A stretch of 64,000 nucleotides of DNA from Candidatus Defluviibacillus avedoerensis (GCA_016703665.1 JADJBS010000020.1:744001-808000); one strand, 5' to 3'; positions 35,447-44,897 are shown, counted from the stretch's first letter. The notes: a model not told the origin generated them from the letters alone. Numbers and translations are program-made.

Positions 35447-35572
35447 GTCAGCTTCCTATATTGCATGCAACAGCCCGTTCACAGGTGAACTGGCAGAAAA
35501 TCAGTTTGCCGCGGCCAATGCCAGCGCGCACAAAACTGTCGAATCAAACACTCTGATCGATACACCAACAAC

Positions 35573-35803
35573 CTAGCGGTTCATCAGAACCCGGGTTGTC
35601 GGCAACACCATCAGTACAACAATCAGGAAAGGTGCCAGTGCCCAGCAAAGCTCCACTGCCACCGAGGCATGGAAATTTTCTGTTTCACCCGAGCGATGAT
35701 GTCGCCAAATAGACACAAACATCACCACAAACACCACGGCAAATATGGCCAAGCTGGCGATCATCAAAAACCAACGCAGTTCTTGAAGAAAACCGCCAAT
35801 CAC
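35573..35803 (-). CDS. Stand-alone COX2-type transmembrane hairpin protein
   Basis: This 76-residue protein consists of two helices and the loop between them. VVMFVSIWRHHRS, NFHASVAVELCWALAPFLIVVLMVLPTTRVL matches the transmembrane domain of subunit II well, including the VE and P positions that CoxB itself lacks. There is no CuA domain; the gene ends after MNR. The start is a GTG at 35803 with AGGAG 7 bases upstream. It precedes coxB on the same strand by about 130 bases. It may be an extra oxidase subunit or an assembly partner; this is inference. Confidence 0.85.
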   Translation of the reverse strand: MIGGFLQELRWFLMIASLAIFAVVFVVMFVSIWRHHRSGETENFHASVAVELCWALAPFLIVVLMVLPTTRVLMNR

Positions 35804-35875
35804 ATCCCTACTCCTGCTTATTTATTGACAATTATCAATTGAGCAGCCCGAATTCTAGCTGACCTGCCGGGCCGA

Positions 35876-36361
35876 TCATGCCGAACGCAGGGCAGTCCGT
35901 ATTTCTCGCGCAAGAACAACCCGATGTTCTGGGCGCACATAACGACCAATCTGAATCCGGCGCCCCTGCCCAGACAACTCAATCAATGACCCATCCGCCG
36001 TTTGAGGCTCAACACGCACCCAATCGCGTTTAAAAGCCGAACGCACGCAACGACCCGCGTGATCCCACTCCACGATCAACTCGGCTCCTTGAAGAGAGAT
36101 TTTTTCACCATCGGTTGCATGCCGGGCGTAAAAAGTGAAGGCGATGGCAACTACAACCAGTTCAATCAAGGCGAAGGGCATGATCAAACTGGCCCCCTGT
36201 ATCCAAAAATACAGGCTGACCAAAAGCGACAACATGCACAGTGAGGCAAACATGCCCAGCAGCTGAGCAGGTGACGCAGAGCAGTTTCGGCGCAAAAACC
36301 ACTGGACCGACTGGTCTGTGACAGTCGCAAATCGAAAAGCCGGGTTAGGCAAGGTTGTCAC
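35876..36361 (-). CDS. DUF2244 membrane protein
   Basis: The 161-residue protein has two central helices (residues about 33-52 and 60-80) followed by a soluble domain with DGEKISLQGAELIVEWDHAGR and IGRYVRPEHRVVLAREIRTAL. This is the layout of DUF2244, a family usually found beside cytochrome oxidase genes. It is the most upstream gene of the oxidase block on this strand. No activity is known. Confidence 0.85.
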   Translation of the reverse strand: MTTLPNPAFRFATVTDQSVQWFLRRNCSASPAQLLGMFASLCMLSLLVSLYFWIQGASLIMPFALIELVVVAIAFTFYARHATDGEKISLQGAELIVEWDHAGRCVRSAFKRDWVRVEPQTADGSLIELSGQGRRIQIGRYVRPEHRVVLAREIRTALRSA

Positions 36362-36468
36362 TCACTGGGATGGGTGGATAAATTGAACCACAAGCGGTTC
36401 ACATGTTGAAACATTGTAGCCATCACGTGAGCCCAGCTATGGCAGGAAAACCCCTGTAGCGGCCGGGC

Positions 36469-37350
36469 TTATCGCCCTTGGCGAAGCATGCTGCGCATGG
36501 TGTCCAGCGACACCGCGCTCTCTTTTTCTACAGCAACGCGGGGAGCAGGCTTAACAGCGTGACCGTAGATCACCTCAAAACTCAGTGACATGGCTGAGCC
36601 AGCCCCCATTGAGGGTAAAACTTCTTCCAGCCTGGCGCGCCATCGCGGTGTGCGCAATCCTGCAAACCGGTTGATGTGCAGGTTTCGCCCTAATTCACGC
36701 AGTTCAGCCAGCAATCTTGCTGGCGTCTCGTAGGTGAGCGCAATCCGCTCCACATCCATCACTGGCTCTGCAAATCCCGCCTCCACCAGCATATCGCCCA
36801 GGTCATGCATGTCTGTCAGGTCGTGGGCGGGTGCTGGCCATCCCATGGCCGCATACAAAGCGCGCAATTCCTTTAAGGTGTCTGGACCAAGACAGGAAAA
36901 CATCAGGAATCCGTCCTTAGCCAAAATCTGATGCCAATGCCGAATCAGGGCCTGCGGGTCCTTTTGCATATGCAATGACATGTTAGACCACAGCATTTGC
37001 ATGCTGTCTGGTGCTGGCACCCCGAAAACAGTGGCTTTGTCGCCCCAGCGCGAGGGATTCCACCACGGGTCACCAAGCTTCATTCTTGCCAGCGCTTGAT
37101 GGGCTGGCGACAACTCAACCACATGCGATCGTGCCTTCGGGTACTGGTTCTCGACCAGCCCATGCCCCGCCAAGCCGCCCCGCACAGCCTCCCAGTGTGC
37201 CCAGGTCTGAGGTTGGAGCTTGATCCATTGCAGACGCTCGCTCATCCGCCGGGCGACTTCTTCATGCAACCAGGGCGACTGAGCAGGTGCACACCAGGCC
37301 CAGCGAGTCGCGGCCTTGGGGTCAAGTGTGGGGGGAAGATTTTGGTTCAT
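36469..37350 (-). CDS. SAM-dependent methyltransferase, BioC-like
   Basis: The 293-residue protein has a methyltransferase core. MQMLWSNMSLHMQKDPQALIRHWHQILAKDGFLMFSCLGPDTLKELR (from about residue 143) resembles the C-terminal part of BioC, malonyl-ACP methyltransferase. The usual N-terminal glycine-rich SAM loop is poorly recognised, so binding may be modified. It is divergent from comF, a common pairing in Burkholderiales. The ATG at 37350 starts the conserved part. It may serve biotin synthesis, but the assignment is tentative. Confidence 0.75.
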   Translation of the reverse strand: MNQNLPPTLDPKAATRWAWCAPAQSPWLHEEVARRMSERLQWIKLQPQTWAHWEAVRGGLAGHGLVENQYPKARSHVVELSPAHQALARMKLGDPWWNPSRWGDKATVFGVPAPDSMQMLWSNMSLHMQKDPQALIRHWHQILAKDGFLMFSCLGPDTLKELRALYAAMGWPAPAHDLTDMHDLGDMLVEAGFAEPVMDVERIALTYETPARLLAELRELGRNLHINRFAGLRTPRWRARLEEVLPSMGAGSAMSLSFEVIYGHAVKPAPRVAVEKESAVSLDTMRSMLRQGR

Positions 37351-37378
37351 GGCAGGATTGGGCAAGTATATTGACCCC

Positions 37379-38089
37379 ATGCGGATCCAACTGCCCAGTC
37401 GATGTTTCGTTTGCCACACATGGCCCAGCACGCCCGTGTGCAACGCCTGCGTGGCGCGATTTGCCCAGGTACAAGCCCGCTGCCAACGTTGCGCGTTGCC
37501 CATGACCGGGCCTGCCATGGTTTGCGGCTCCTGCCTCATTGATCCGCCACCGCTGGACGCCTGCTTTGCAGCCGTGCCCTACACCTACCCATGGTCAGGT
37601 TTGGTTACTGTTTTTAAATTTCAGCAAGAAGCCGGATGGGCAGGCCAATTCGCTCAAATGATGCGCAGCATGCCCTGGGTAGAACCTGCACTGGACCAGG
37701 TGGATTGGGTCATTCCCATGCCACTGTCAGATCAACGTCTCCGAGAGCGCGGGTATAACCAAGCCTGGGAACTGGCCAAGCAACTGACTGGACGCGGTTT
37801 GCGGCATAAACTCAGGTCAGATCTGCTCTTTCGCATCGCCCATACGCCACCCCAACCAGGATTGCCACGCGCGCAACGCATCCGCAATCTCAGCCAAGCC
37901 TTTGCAGTTAATCCGATGCTCATCGAGCAAGTCGCGTCGCGCCGGATAGCCCTGGTTGACGACGTGATGACGACCGGCGCATCTCTCTTCAGTGCTGCAT
38001 CCACCTTGCGCCGCGCGGGGGCAGTACACATCACAGGATTGGTACTGGCACGGACTGACGTGGTCAGCAGCGTCCACAATTCAGACTAA
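37379..38089 (+). CDS. comF: ComF-family phosphoribosyltransferase
   Basis: The 236-residue protein has an N-terminal zinc-finger-like segment (CFVCHTW, VCNAC, CQRCALP, VCGSC) and the amidophosphoribosyl-type motif RRIALVDDVMTTGAS near residue 190. IPMPLSDQRLRERGYNQAW (near 120) is the ComF hallmark. Family members act in DNA uptake in some bacteria; the exact biochemical role is unclear. It is divergent from the methyltransferase gene, 28 bases apart. Confidence 0.92.
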   Translation: MRIQLPSRCFVCHTWPSTPVCNACVARFAQVQARCQRCALPMTGPAMVCGSCLIDPPPLDACFAAVPYTYPWSGLVTVFKFQQEAGWAGQFAQMMRSMPWVEPALDQVDWVIPMPLSDQRLRERGYNQAWELAKQLTGRGLRHKLRSDLLFRIAHTPPQPGLPRAQRIRNLSQAFAVNPMLIEQVASRRIALVDDVMTTGASLFSAASTLRRAGAVHITGLVLARTDVVSSVHNSD

Positions 38090-38114
38090 ATTCAGCACAC
38101 TTGCCTACAAATCC

Positions 38115-38597
38115 ATGTTTCATATTGTTCTTGTAGAACCCCAAATTCCACCCAACACGGGCAATGTGATCCGTCTGGCCGCCAACACCGGTTGCACCTT
38201 GCATTTGGTGGAGCCCCTGGGGTTTTCGATGGAGGACAAGCACATGCGCCGCGCTGGCCTGGATTACCACGAGTACGCCAATGTGCTCCGTCACGCCAGT
38301 TGGCCGGCTTTCCTGAATGACGCCCAACCCGCCCCACTGCGGATGTTTGCTTTGAGCACACGCGGCACCCAGCGCGTACATGACTGCCAGTTTCAGCATG
38401 GCGATTGGCTGGTCTTTGGTAACGAAACCCGCGGCCTGACGCCTGCGCTGCGGGGCAGCTTTCCGGCGTCGCAATGCCTGCGCCTGCCGATGCGGGAGGG
38501 GCAGCGCAGCTTGAACTTATCAAATGCAGTCGCAGTCACCGTTTTCGAGGCTTGGCGACAAAACGGCTTTGTCGTCGGCCCTCCAGCGACCGTATAG
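38115..38597 (+). CDS. trmL: tRNA (cytidine(34)-2'-O)-methyltransferase
   Basis: The 160-residue SPOUT-class enzyme has EPQIPPNTGNVIRLAANTG near residue 8, LVFGNETRGL near 103 and the C-terminal knot block LPMREGQRSLNLSNAVAV. All are signatures of TrmL, which methylates the wobble ribose of tRNA-Leu. The ATG at 38115 lies 25 bases after the comF stop; a longer reading overlaps comF. Confidence 0.95.
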   Translation: MFHIVLVEPQIPPNTGNVIRLAANTGCTLHLVEPLGFSMEDKHMRRAGLDYHEYANVLRHASWPAFLNDAQPAPLRMFALSTRGTQRVHDCQFQHGDWLVFGNETRGLTPALRGSFPASQCLRLPMREGQRSLNLSNAVAVTVFEAWRQNGFVVGPPATV

Positions 38598-38617
38598 GAC
38601 GACCTCGGGTGGGTTCG

Positions 38618-39073
38618 TCAGGGATAGCGGCGGGCGATGGATTCCGCTACACACGCAGGCTTGGTGCCGCCTTCGATCTCGACCGTGACCTCCCAGGTCA
38701 TTTGCTGACCGTTGTTGTCAATCGGGTCTGACTTAAGCAGCTTGAGTCGCCCACGCACTTTGCTGCCCACGGGCACGGGCGCCATGAAGCGCACGCGATT
38801 CAACCCATAGTTCACCCCCATGCCGACTTGCTCGACGCGCAGGGCCGAATCAAAGAACTTGGGCAATAGCGACAGCGTGAGGTAGCCATGCGCAATCGGA
38901 GCGCCAAAGGGCCCTTTTTTGGCACGCTCCACATCGACATGAATCCACTGGTGGTCACCCGTGGCTTCGGCGAACTGGTTCACCTGCTCCTGTGTGATTG
39001 TGATCCAGTCGCTCACAGCGACTTCCTGCCCGACCAGGGCTGCCATATCGGCGAGGGTTTTAAAGGTTTTCAT
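38618..39073 (-). CDS. MaoC-family (R)-specific enoyl-CoA hydratase/dehydratase
   Basis: The 151-residue hot-dog-fold protein has ITQEQVNQFAEATGDHQWIHVDVERAKKGPFGAPIAHGYLTLSLLP, with the catalytic aspartate and histidine of the MaoC/PhaJ family in GDHQWIH. It hydrates trans-2-enoyl-CoA, serving beta-oxidation or PHA supply. It converges with trmL. Confidence 0.94.
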   Translation of the reverse strand: MKTFKTLADMAALVGQEVAVSDWITITQEQVNQFAEATGDHQWIHVDVERAKKGPFGAPIAHGYLTLSLLPKFFDSALRVEQVGMGVNYGLNRVRFMAPVPVGSKVRGRLKLLKSDPIDNNGQQMTWEVTVEIEGGTKPACVAESIARRYP

Positions 39074-39103
39074 GAGCGCGAAGCTTGCAACAAAACCTTC
39101 CGC

Positions 39104-39721
39104 CTAACTGTCTAACCAGTGACAGATGGGCAGCCATTGAGCCAAATCCTTGGCCACACGACTTGGCGCCACGTCAAAGAGGGTCAACCCGCTGGCCGCC
39201 AGATGCACATAGTTCTGCGTGTCACGCAGATACCCCAGCACCGGCAATCCAAGCGTATCCACATATTTATGCAGGTTGTTTGCTGCGATCGTTCGTTCGT
39301 CCACCCGCATCCCCACCAGTCCGATGGAAACCTCCTTGCCGTGCCGGGTTTCGGCCAGTAAACGCAAAAAATCACGGGTGGCATAAATGTCAAAAATGCT
39401 GGGCTGCAAGGGGATCAGTACCTTGTCGGCCATCTTCAGAACATCCTTAAAGCGCCAGCCATGCAATCCAGCAGGGGTATCCAGCACCGCATGGGTCACG
39501 CCCTTGGGCACCTTGACAACGCGGTCATCCCCCGTCTCCCAGCTTGCAATGGCACGCGCTTGCACGGGACGCAGACCCAGCCACAGTCTTGATGATTGCT
39601 GGCGATCCACATCACCCAGCATCACCGTATGGCCGCGCGAGGCAAAGTAACCCGCCACGTGGGTCGACAGCGTGGACTTCCCCACGCCCCCCTTAGGATT
39701 GGCAACCACCACCACCGGCAT
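39104..39721 (-). CDS. ParA-family ATPase
   Basis: The 205-residue protein has the deviant Walker A motif KGGVGKST at its N-terminus, the switch LDTPAG (near residue 78) and a third region GLVGMRVDERTIAANNL. No ParB partner is adjacent, so this is probably an orphan ParA/MinD-like protein used for positioning some cell component rather than plasmid partitioning. Confidence 0.9.
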   Translation of the reverse strand: MPVVVVANPKGGVGKSTLSTHVAGYFASRGHTVMLGDVDRQQSSRLWLGLRPVQARAIASWETGDDRVVKVPKGVTHAVLDTPAGLHGWRFKDVLKMADKVLIPLQPSIFDIYATRDFLRLLAETRHGKEVSIGLVGMRVDERTIAANNLHKYVDTLGLPVLGYLRDTQNYVHLAASGLTLFDVAPSRVAKDLAQWLPICHWLDS

Positions 39722-39768
39722 GATCAGCTCCAGTTCGAATCTGTCCAGGTATGCGCTATGGTAACGGC

Positions 39769-40407
39769 ATGTCTGACATTTACGTACTCGCTGCCCACCC
39801 CGATTGGCGCGCCTCCCGCGTCAACCGCCAGCTGCTGGCTGCTGCCCGCCGTACAGGTGTGACCGTTACCGATCTCTACAGCCAGTATCCCGATTACTTC
39901 ATCGATGTGGCGACAGAGCAAGCGCGGCTCACAGCAGCCAAGCTCGTGGTCTTAATGCATCCCATCCACTGGTATTCCATGCCCCCGCTCCAAAAGCTAT
40001 GGCTGGACGACGTACTGACCTATGGCTGGGCTTATGGCACCGCTGGTGCCGGTCATCCAGGCCACGGCCGCGCGCTGGCAGGCAAGGACCTGTGGCTGGT
40101 CGCGACCACTGGAGGGTCAGAGGAAACTTACCACCCCGAAGGCTACAACCGCTACTTCTTTGACGCCTTTTTGCCCCCCTATGAGCAAACTGCCGCCCTG
40201 TGTGGCATGCGCTTTTTGCCACCGCTGATACTGCACGGAGCGCATGCCCAGTCTGCCGATGTGGTAACGGATCATGTCAAGGTTTTTGCCAACCGACTGG
40301 CCAGCTACCCCAATTGGCCCGAACTGGACGACCTGGAACAGTGCCCCGCTTGCGACGTACCCGTGCATGCACGTCCTGACGAAAAGCAGACCCAGAGGGA
40401 GACTTGA
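39769..40407 (+). CDS. NAD(P)H-dependent oxidoreductase, KefF-like
   Basis: The 212-residue flavodoxin-fold protein has AAHPDWRASRVNRQLL at the N-terminus, HPIHWYSMPPLQKLWLDDVLTYGWAYG (near residue 65) and VATTGGSEETYHPEGYN (near 105), as in quinone reductases and the KefF/KefG subunits. It ends two bases before the kefC start, so it is probably the ancillary FMN subunit of that potassium system. Confidence 0.93.
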   Translation: MSDIYVLAAHPDWRASRVNRQLLAAARRTGVTVTDLYSQYPDYFIDVATEQARLTAAKLVVLMHPIHWYSMPPLQKLWLDDVLTYGWAYGTAGAGHPGHGRALAGKDLWLVATTGGSEETYHPEGYNRYFFDAFLPPYEQTAALCGMRFLPPLILHGAHAQSADVVTDHVKVFANRLASYPNWPELDDLEQCPACDVPVHARPDEKQTQRET

Positions 40408-40409
40408 TC

Positions 40410-42239
40410 ATGGAGCACGCACCCGCCTGGCTCACCAGCAGCCTGATTTACCTGAGCGCTGCCGTTTTGGTCGTACCGCTGTCTAAAGCCTTGGGGCTGG
40501 GTGCCATCATCGGCTACCTGGCCGCAGGCATTGCCATTGGTCCCTGGGGGCTAGGGCTGGTCACCCATGTGGAGGAAATTCTGCACTTTGCCGAATTCGG
40601 CGTGGTGCTGATGCTGTTTCTGGTGGGCCTGGAACTGGAGCCACGTCGCCTGTGGTCGCTGCGTCGGCCCATCTTTGGCTGGGGCAGCGCCCAGGTACTG
40701 GGCTGTGCGGTGGCCATCCTGGCTGTTGCCGTGGCTGCGGGCGTGCCCTGGCGCATGGCACTGGTTGGGGCGCTGGGACTGGCCCTATCCTCCACCGCCA
40801 TTGCGCTACAGGTGATGGGTGAACGCAACCTGCTGCCCACCCCCAGTGGTCAGGCGGGGTTTTCCATCCTGCTGTTTCAGGACGTGGCAGCCATCCCCAT
40901 CTTGGCCTTGCTTCCGCTGCTGGGTTCGGTGTCTGATGACGCCGTTGCGGCCGATGGCACGGGCTTTGAAGCTCTCAAAATCGTAGCAGTCATCGCCAGC
41001 ATCATCATTGGCGGGCGATTGCTTGTGCGCCCGCTCCTGCGCTGGATTGCCCGCAGCGACACACCGGAAATCTTCACTGCCGCCTCACTTTTGCTGGTGG
41101 TAGCCATTGCGGCCCTGATGCAGTTGGTGGGTTTGTCCATGGCCTTGGGCGCCTTTCTGGCGGGCGTGCTGCTCGCCGAAAGTGAATACCGGCGCGAACT
41201 CGAAACCGACATTGAGCCTTTCAAGGGCTTGTTGCTGGGTCTGTTCTTTATCGCGGTCGGTATGAGCATCGACTTTGGCGTACTGCTGGCGTCCCCTGGC
41301 CGCATGGCCTTGGTGGTACTCGGGTTTTTGGTGGTCAAAGGCGCCGTGATCTATGCCCTGGCCAAAGGCATGGGCATCCCTTACCAAGAGCGACCGGTGT
41401 TCACCCTGCTGCTGGCACAGGGCGGTGAGTTCGCGTTTGTCGTGTTCCAGGCAGCTGCTGGGGCCAAGGTCTTCAGCGCGGAAACCGCGTCGCTGCTGAT
41501 CGGCGCGGTGGCCGTGTCGATGCTGGTGTCCCCGTTGCTGCTGGTGCTGATCGACAAAATTCTCCTGCCCCGCTACGCCAAGTGCAGCAGTACCAGCACG
41601 CTGGAAGAAATCGCCGAACAGCAGGACGCACCCGTCATCGTGCTGGGCTTTGGCCGCTATGGCCAGATCGTCGCCCGCATGATGCTGTCGCAAGGCATCG
41701 GCTGCACCGTGCTGGACCACGATGTGGAGATGATCGAAACCGCACGTAAATTTGGCTACCGCGTGTTTTACGGCGATGCGTCGCGCCTGGATTTGCTGCG
41801 CATTGCGGGTGCGGGAGATGCCAGCATTGTGGTGGTGGCCGTAGACGATGTGGACCAAAGCATGGAAATTGTCGAAACCCTGCAAACCCATTTCCCTCAA
41901 CTGAAAATCGTTGCCCGCGCACGAGATGTCACCCACTGGAACCGCCTGCGCGAGTGCGGCGTCACTCATGTGGAGCGCGAACTGTTTGAAAGCAGCGTGC
42001 GCAGCGGACGTAGCGTGCTGGAGATGCTCGGGCACCCCCCATTCGAGGCGCGCTCGATTGCCCAGAAATTCCGCCAGCACAACATCGAGTTGGTGGACAA
42101 GATGTTCCCGCATTTCAAGGACCAGAACAAACTCATCGCGGTGGCCAAAGAAGCCCGCTCGCAACTCGAAAGCCAGATGGCCCAGGAGCGTGCCGAGCGT
42201 GAAAAGCATGGCTTGCAGCCCAAGGGTTGGGAGCAGTAA
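40410..42239 (+). CDS. kefC: Glutathione-regulated potassium-efflux protein, KefC-like (CPA2 antiporter)
   Basis: The 609-residue protein has about twelve membrane helices of the Na+/H+ exchanger type up to residue 380. A cytoplasmic TrkA-N domain follows, with VIVLGFGRYGQIVARMMLSQGIGCTVLDHD (near 410). In the family it releases potassium during electrophile stress. The ATG at 40410 has GGGAG upstream and overlaps nothing; the TTG at 40404 overlaps the oxidoreductase stop. Confidence 0.95.
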   Translation: MEHAPAWLTSSLIYLSAAVLVVPLSKALGLGAIIGYLAAGIAIGPWGLGLVTHVEEILHFAEFGVVLMLFLVGLELEPRRLWSLRRPIFGWGSAQVLGCAVAILAVAVAAGVPWRMALVGALGLALSSTAIALQVMGERNLLPTPSGQAGFSILLFQDVAAIPILALLPLLGSVSDDAVAADGTGFEALKIVAVIASIIIGGRLLVRPLLRWIARSDTPEIFTAASLLLVVAIAALMQLVGLSMALGAFLAGVLLAESEYRRELETDIEPFKGLLLGLFFIAVGMSIDFGVLLASPGRMALVVLGFLVVKGAVIYALAKGMGIPYQERPVFTLLLAQGGEFAFVVFQAAAGAKVFSAETASLLIGAVAVSMLVSPLLLVLIDKILLPRYAKCSSTSTLEEIAEQQDAPVIVLGFGRYGQIVARMMLSQGIGCTVLDHDVEMIETARKFGYRVFYGDASRLDLLRIAGAGDASIVVVAVDDVDQSMEIVETLQTHFPQLKIVARARDVTHWNRLRECGVTHVERELFESSVRSGRSVLEMLGHPPFEARSIAQKFRQHNIELVDKMFPHFKDQNKLIAVAKEARSQLESQMAQERAEREKHGLQPKGWEQ

Positions 42240-43474
42240 ACGCCTTGAGCTCAAGTCCCGAAGCAGCCCCGATCCGGCGGATTGCCCACCTGGACATGGA
42301 CGCGTTCTACGCGTCGGTGGAGTTGCTGCGCTACCCGCAGCTCAAAGGGCTGCCAGTGGTTATCGGCGGCGGTCGCAGGCGGCTGGACGATGCGCTGCGT
42401 GAGCGCTATGGCGACACACCGTTGGACCAAATCCCGCCCGAGGTATTCCCGGTACTCAAAGACTACGTGGGGCGCGGTGTCATCACCACCGCCACCTACG
42501 CGGCACGCGCTTTTGGAGTGGGCTCCGCCATGGGCATGATGAAGGCAGCCAAACTTTGCCCCCAAGCGCTGCTGCTGCCGGTGGACTTTGCACAGTACAA
42601 GCATTACTCGCGCCTTTTCAAAGGCATCATCACCGACATCGCCCCCGTGATGGAAGACCGTGGCGTGGACGAGGTCTACATCGATTTCACCCATGTGCCC
42701 GGTGGTCAGCGCGAGGGCGGGCGTGTGCTCGCACGCCTGCTGCAAAAAAGCATTCATGACGCCACTGGACTCAGCTGCTCCATCGGGGTGGCCCCCAACA
42801 AGCTGATTGCCAAGATGGCCAGCGAGTTCAACAAGCCACAGGGCATCTCTGTCATTTATGCATCGGACCTGCAGGCCAAGATCTGGCCACTGGCTTGCAA
42901 GAAGGTCAACGGCATTGGCCCCAAAGCCAACGCCAAGCTTGAAAGCATGGGAATCCACACCATTGGCGAACTGGCGCAGACAGACCTGCAATTGCTGCTC
43001 GACCGCTTTGGTCAGCGCACAGGCATGTGGATGCACAACGCCGCCTGGGGACGCGATGACCGCCCCTTGGTAACCGACAGCGAGCCGGTCAGCATGAGCC
43101 GTGAAACCACCTTTGACCGCGATTTGCACGCGGTGCGAGACAAGGCAGAACTCGGCGCCATCTTCACCGATCTGTGCGAACGTGTGGCTGACGACCTGCA
43201 GCGCAAAGGCTATGTGGGCAAGACCATCGGCATCAAACTGCGCTACGACGACTTCAAAATAGCCACCCGCGACCTGACCATCGACCACCCCATCAACGAC
43301 GCCAAAGCCATCCGCCAAGCCGCTGGCCAGTGCCTCAAACGCGTGCCGCTGGACAAACGCCTGCGATTGCTCGGGGTACGGGTAGGATCATTGCAGAAAT
43401 CGGCTTTACGGCAATCTGTTGTTACGTTAAATGCTATCAATACAGAAGCAAAATCTGATTTATTTTCTTGTTAA
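42227..43474 (+). CDS. dinB: DNA polymerase IV (DinB family)
   Basis: The 415-residue Y-family polymerase has the catalytic motif HLDMDAFYASVE near residue 21, VDEVYIDFT (near 143) and SCSIGVAPNKLIAKMASEFNKP (near 180). A helix-hairpin-helix and little-finger region follow, and SDLF near the end may be a clamp-binding tail. No ATG lies upstream of the first motif, so the start is TTG at 42227 or TTG at 42245; the first overlaps the kefC end by 13 bases. It copies damaged DNA. Confidence 0.93.
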   Translation: MGAVNALSSSPEAAPIRRIAHLDMDAFYASVELLRYPQLKGLPVVIGGGRRRLDDALRERYGDTPLDQIPPEVFPVLKDYVGRGVITTATYAARAFGVGSAMGMMKAAKLCPQALLLPVDFAQYKHYSRLFKGIITDIAPVMEDRGVDEVYIDFTHVPGGQREGGRVLARLLQKSIHDATGLSCSIGVAPNKLIAKMASEFNKPQGISVIYASDLQAKIWPLACKKVNGIGPKANAKLESMGIHTIGELAQTDLQLLLDRFGQRTGMWMHNAAWGRDDRPLVTDSEPVSMSRETTFDRDLHAVRDKAELGAIFTDLCERVADDLQRKGYVGKTIGIKLRYDDFKIATRDLTIDHPINDAKAIRQAAGQCLKRVPLDKRLRLLGVRVGSLQKSALRQSVVTLNAINTEAKSDLFSC

Positions 43475-43501
43475 CCTCAAGGCCAACCAGCCCACATCAC
43501 C

Positions 43502-44341
43502 ATGACAACCACACCCTGCTTCACGCTCCAAACCGCCGATCATGTTGCCCATCTGGTGCTCAGCCGCCCTGGCGTCATGAACACCATGAACCCACAGTTC
43601 TGGCGCGAACTGGACGAGCTGTTGGTGACGCTACACAAAGACAACAGCGCCCGTGCCCTGGTCATCTCCAGCACCGGCAAGCATTTCAGCGCAGGCATGG
43701 CGCTGGAGACCTTTGGTGGCGGCATCCAGATGAACGACCAAAGCCCCGAAGGCAGGGCCGCCATTTTCGACCTGCTCACCGACATGCAAGACACCTTCAG
43801 CAAAATCGAGCGCCTGCGCATCCCGGTCATCTTCGCCATTCAGGGTGGCTGCATCGGCGGCGCGGTGGATATGGTCACATGCGGCTGCGTGCGCTATGCG
43901 TCCAGCGATGCCTTCTTCTGCATTCAGGAGATCAACATCGGCATGGTGGCGGATGTGGGCACGTTGCAGCGCCTGCCCAAACTCATCCCCGAACCCATCG
44001 CCAAGGAATACGCCTACACTGGCCGTCGCATGCCTGCCGCCAAGGCCTTGACCTATGGCCTGGTCAACGAGGTGTTTGACACACCTGAGGCCTGCGTGGC
44101 CGCCGCCTTGCAGTGCGCCAAAGAAATTGCCAGCAAACCCCCAATTGCAATCTGGGGCACCAAGCAGGCCATTCACTACACACGCGACCATTCCACCGAA
44201 GACGCCTTGAAGCAAATGGGCTGGCTGCAGGCCGCCATCTGGAGCAACCAGCACGTGCGCGAAGCGGTCACGGCAATGAAGCAAAAAACGCGCCGGGGAC
44301 TTCACCCCCTGGCAGTTCTGGGCGGCTTCAAGGAAACCTGA
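43502..44341 (+). CDS. Enoyl-CoA hydratase/isomerase family protein
   Basis: The 279-residue crotonase-fold protein has SSTGKHFSAGMALE (near residue 57) and IQGGCIGGAVDMVTCGCVRYAS (near 114), forming the oxyanion hole. FFCIQEINIGMVADVGTLQRLPK (near 138) has glutamate and aspartate, as in dienoyl-CoA isomerases. Its end overlaps the convergent gene at 44328 by 14 bases. It is probably a fatty-acid or aromatic-CoA isomerase. Confidence 0.93.
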   Translation: MTTTPCFTLQTADHVAHLVLSRPGVMNTMNPQFWRELDELLVTLHKDNSARALVISSTGKHFSAGMALETFGGGIQMNDQSPEGRAAIFDLLTDMQDTFSKIERLRIPVIFAIQGGCIGGAVDMVTCGCVRYASSDAFFCIQEINIGMVADVGTLQRLPKLIPEPIAKEYAYTGRRMPAAKALTYGLVNEVFDTPEACVAAALQCAKEIASKPPIAIWGTKQAIHYTRDHSTEDALKQMGWLQAAIWSNQHVREAVTAMKQKTRRGLHPLAVLGGFKET

Positions 44342-44777
44342 AGGTCCTGGAAGCAGTAGTCAATGCCCCCCAGAAATAGCGCACCAGGGACATCGCAAAA
44401 CCAAAGTACACACCGTAGGCAAAGGTGTCCAGCCGCATGATGGCCTGCCCATTTTTGCGCCGCCATGCGCCCAAGGCTGCCATGCTCGCACCGGTCAGCA
44501 CGGCAGACACCACGACATTCACCATGCGAAGCACGGGCGACTGGATCATCAAACTTGGAAAAACCAGCAGGCTGACAACACCCATGATGGCGCCAAACAA
44601 AGCATAGCCAAGCGCCGCCCACCACGGGTGAACCGATTGAAAGTCTGCTGTTGGCTTCTTTAGCACCCGGCCCAGTACCTCGCCCAGCGCGCCTGCACCG
44701 CCTTGAAGCAAAACCTCCAGCAACACCTCTAACACCCACAGGGCGACCTGCAGCAGGATTTCGGCAATGATTTCCAT
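44328..44777 (-). CDS. Uncharacterised membrane protein
   Basis: The 149-residue protein has an N-terminal amphipathic leucine-rich helix and three hydrophobic helices (LGYALFGAIMGVVSLLVFPSLMI, then VVVSAVLTGASMAALGAW and a last one). No known domain is recognised. The ATG at 44777 is preferred to an upstream reading because it starts the hydrophobic part. Confidence 0.75.
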   Translation of the reverse strand: MEIIAEILLQVALWVLEVLLEVLLQGGAGALGEVLGRVLKKPTADFQSVHPWWAALGYALFGAIMGVVSLLVFPSLMIQSPVLRMVNVVVSAVLTGASMAALGAWRRKNGQAIMRLDTFAYGVYFGFAMSLVRYFWGALTTASRTFRFP

Positions 44778-44897
44778 GGTGGCGTGAGGTACCTCAAGGC
44801 AAGGACAGGTCAAAATAGGGCATTTTCTTATGCTTTCGGTATATTCAGTCAAAAGTTCAAGCTACATATTCAATAGCAAACAGTCTTTAGAGGCCCC

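Noticed and set aside
41085..42254. 389-codon minus-strand open frame opposite kefC
   Set aside because: It is an antisense shadow; its translation is rich in His, Gln and Arg with no motif, while the plus strand encodes a complete KefC.
42251..43318. 355-codon minus-strand open frame opposite dinB
   Set aside because: It is an antisense shadow of a well-conserved polymerase gene.
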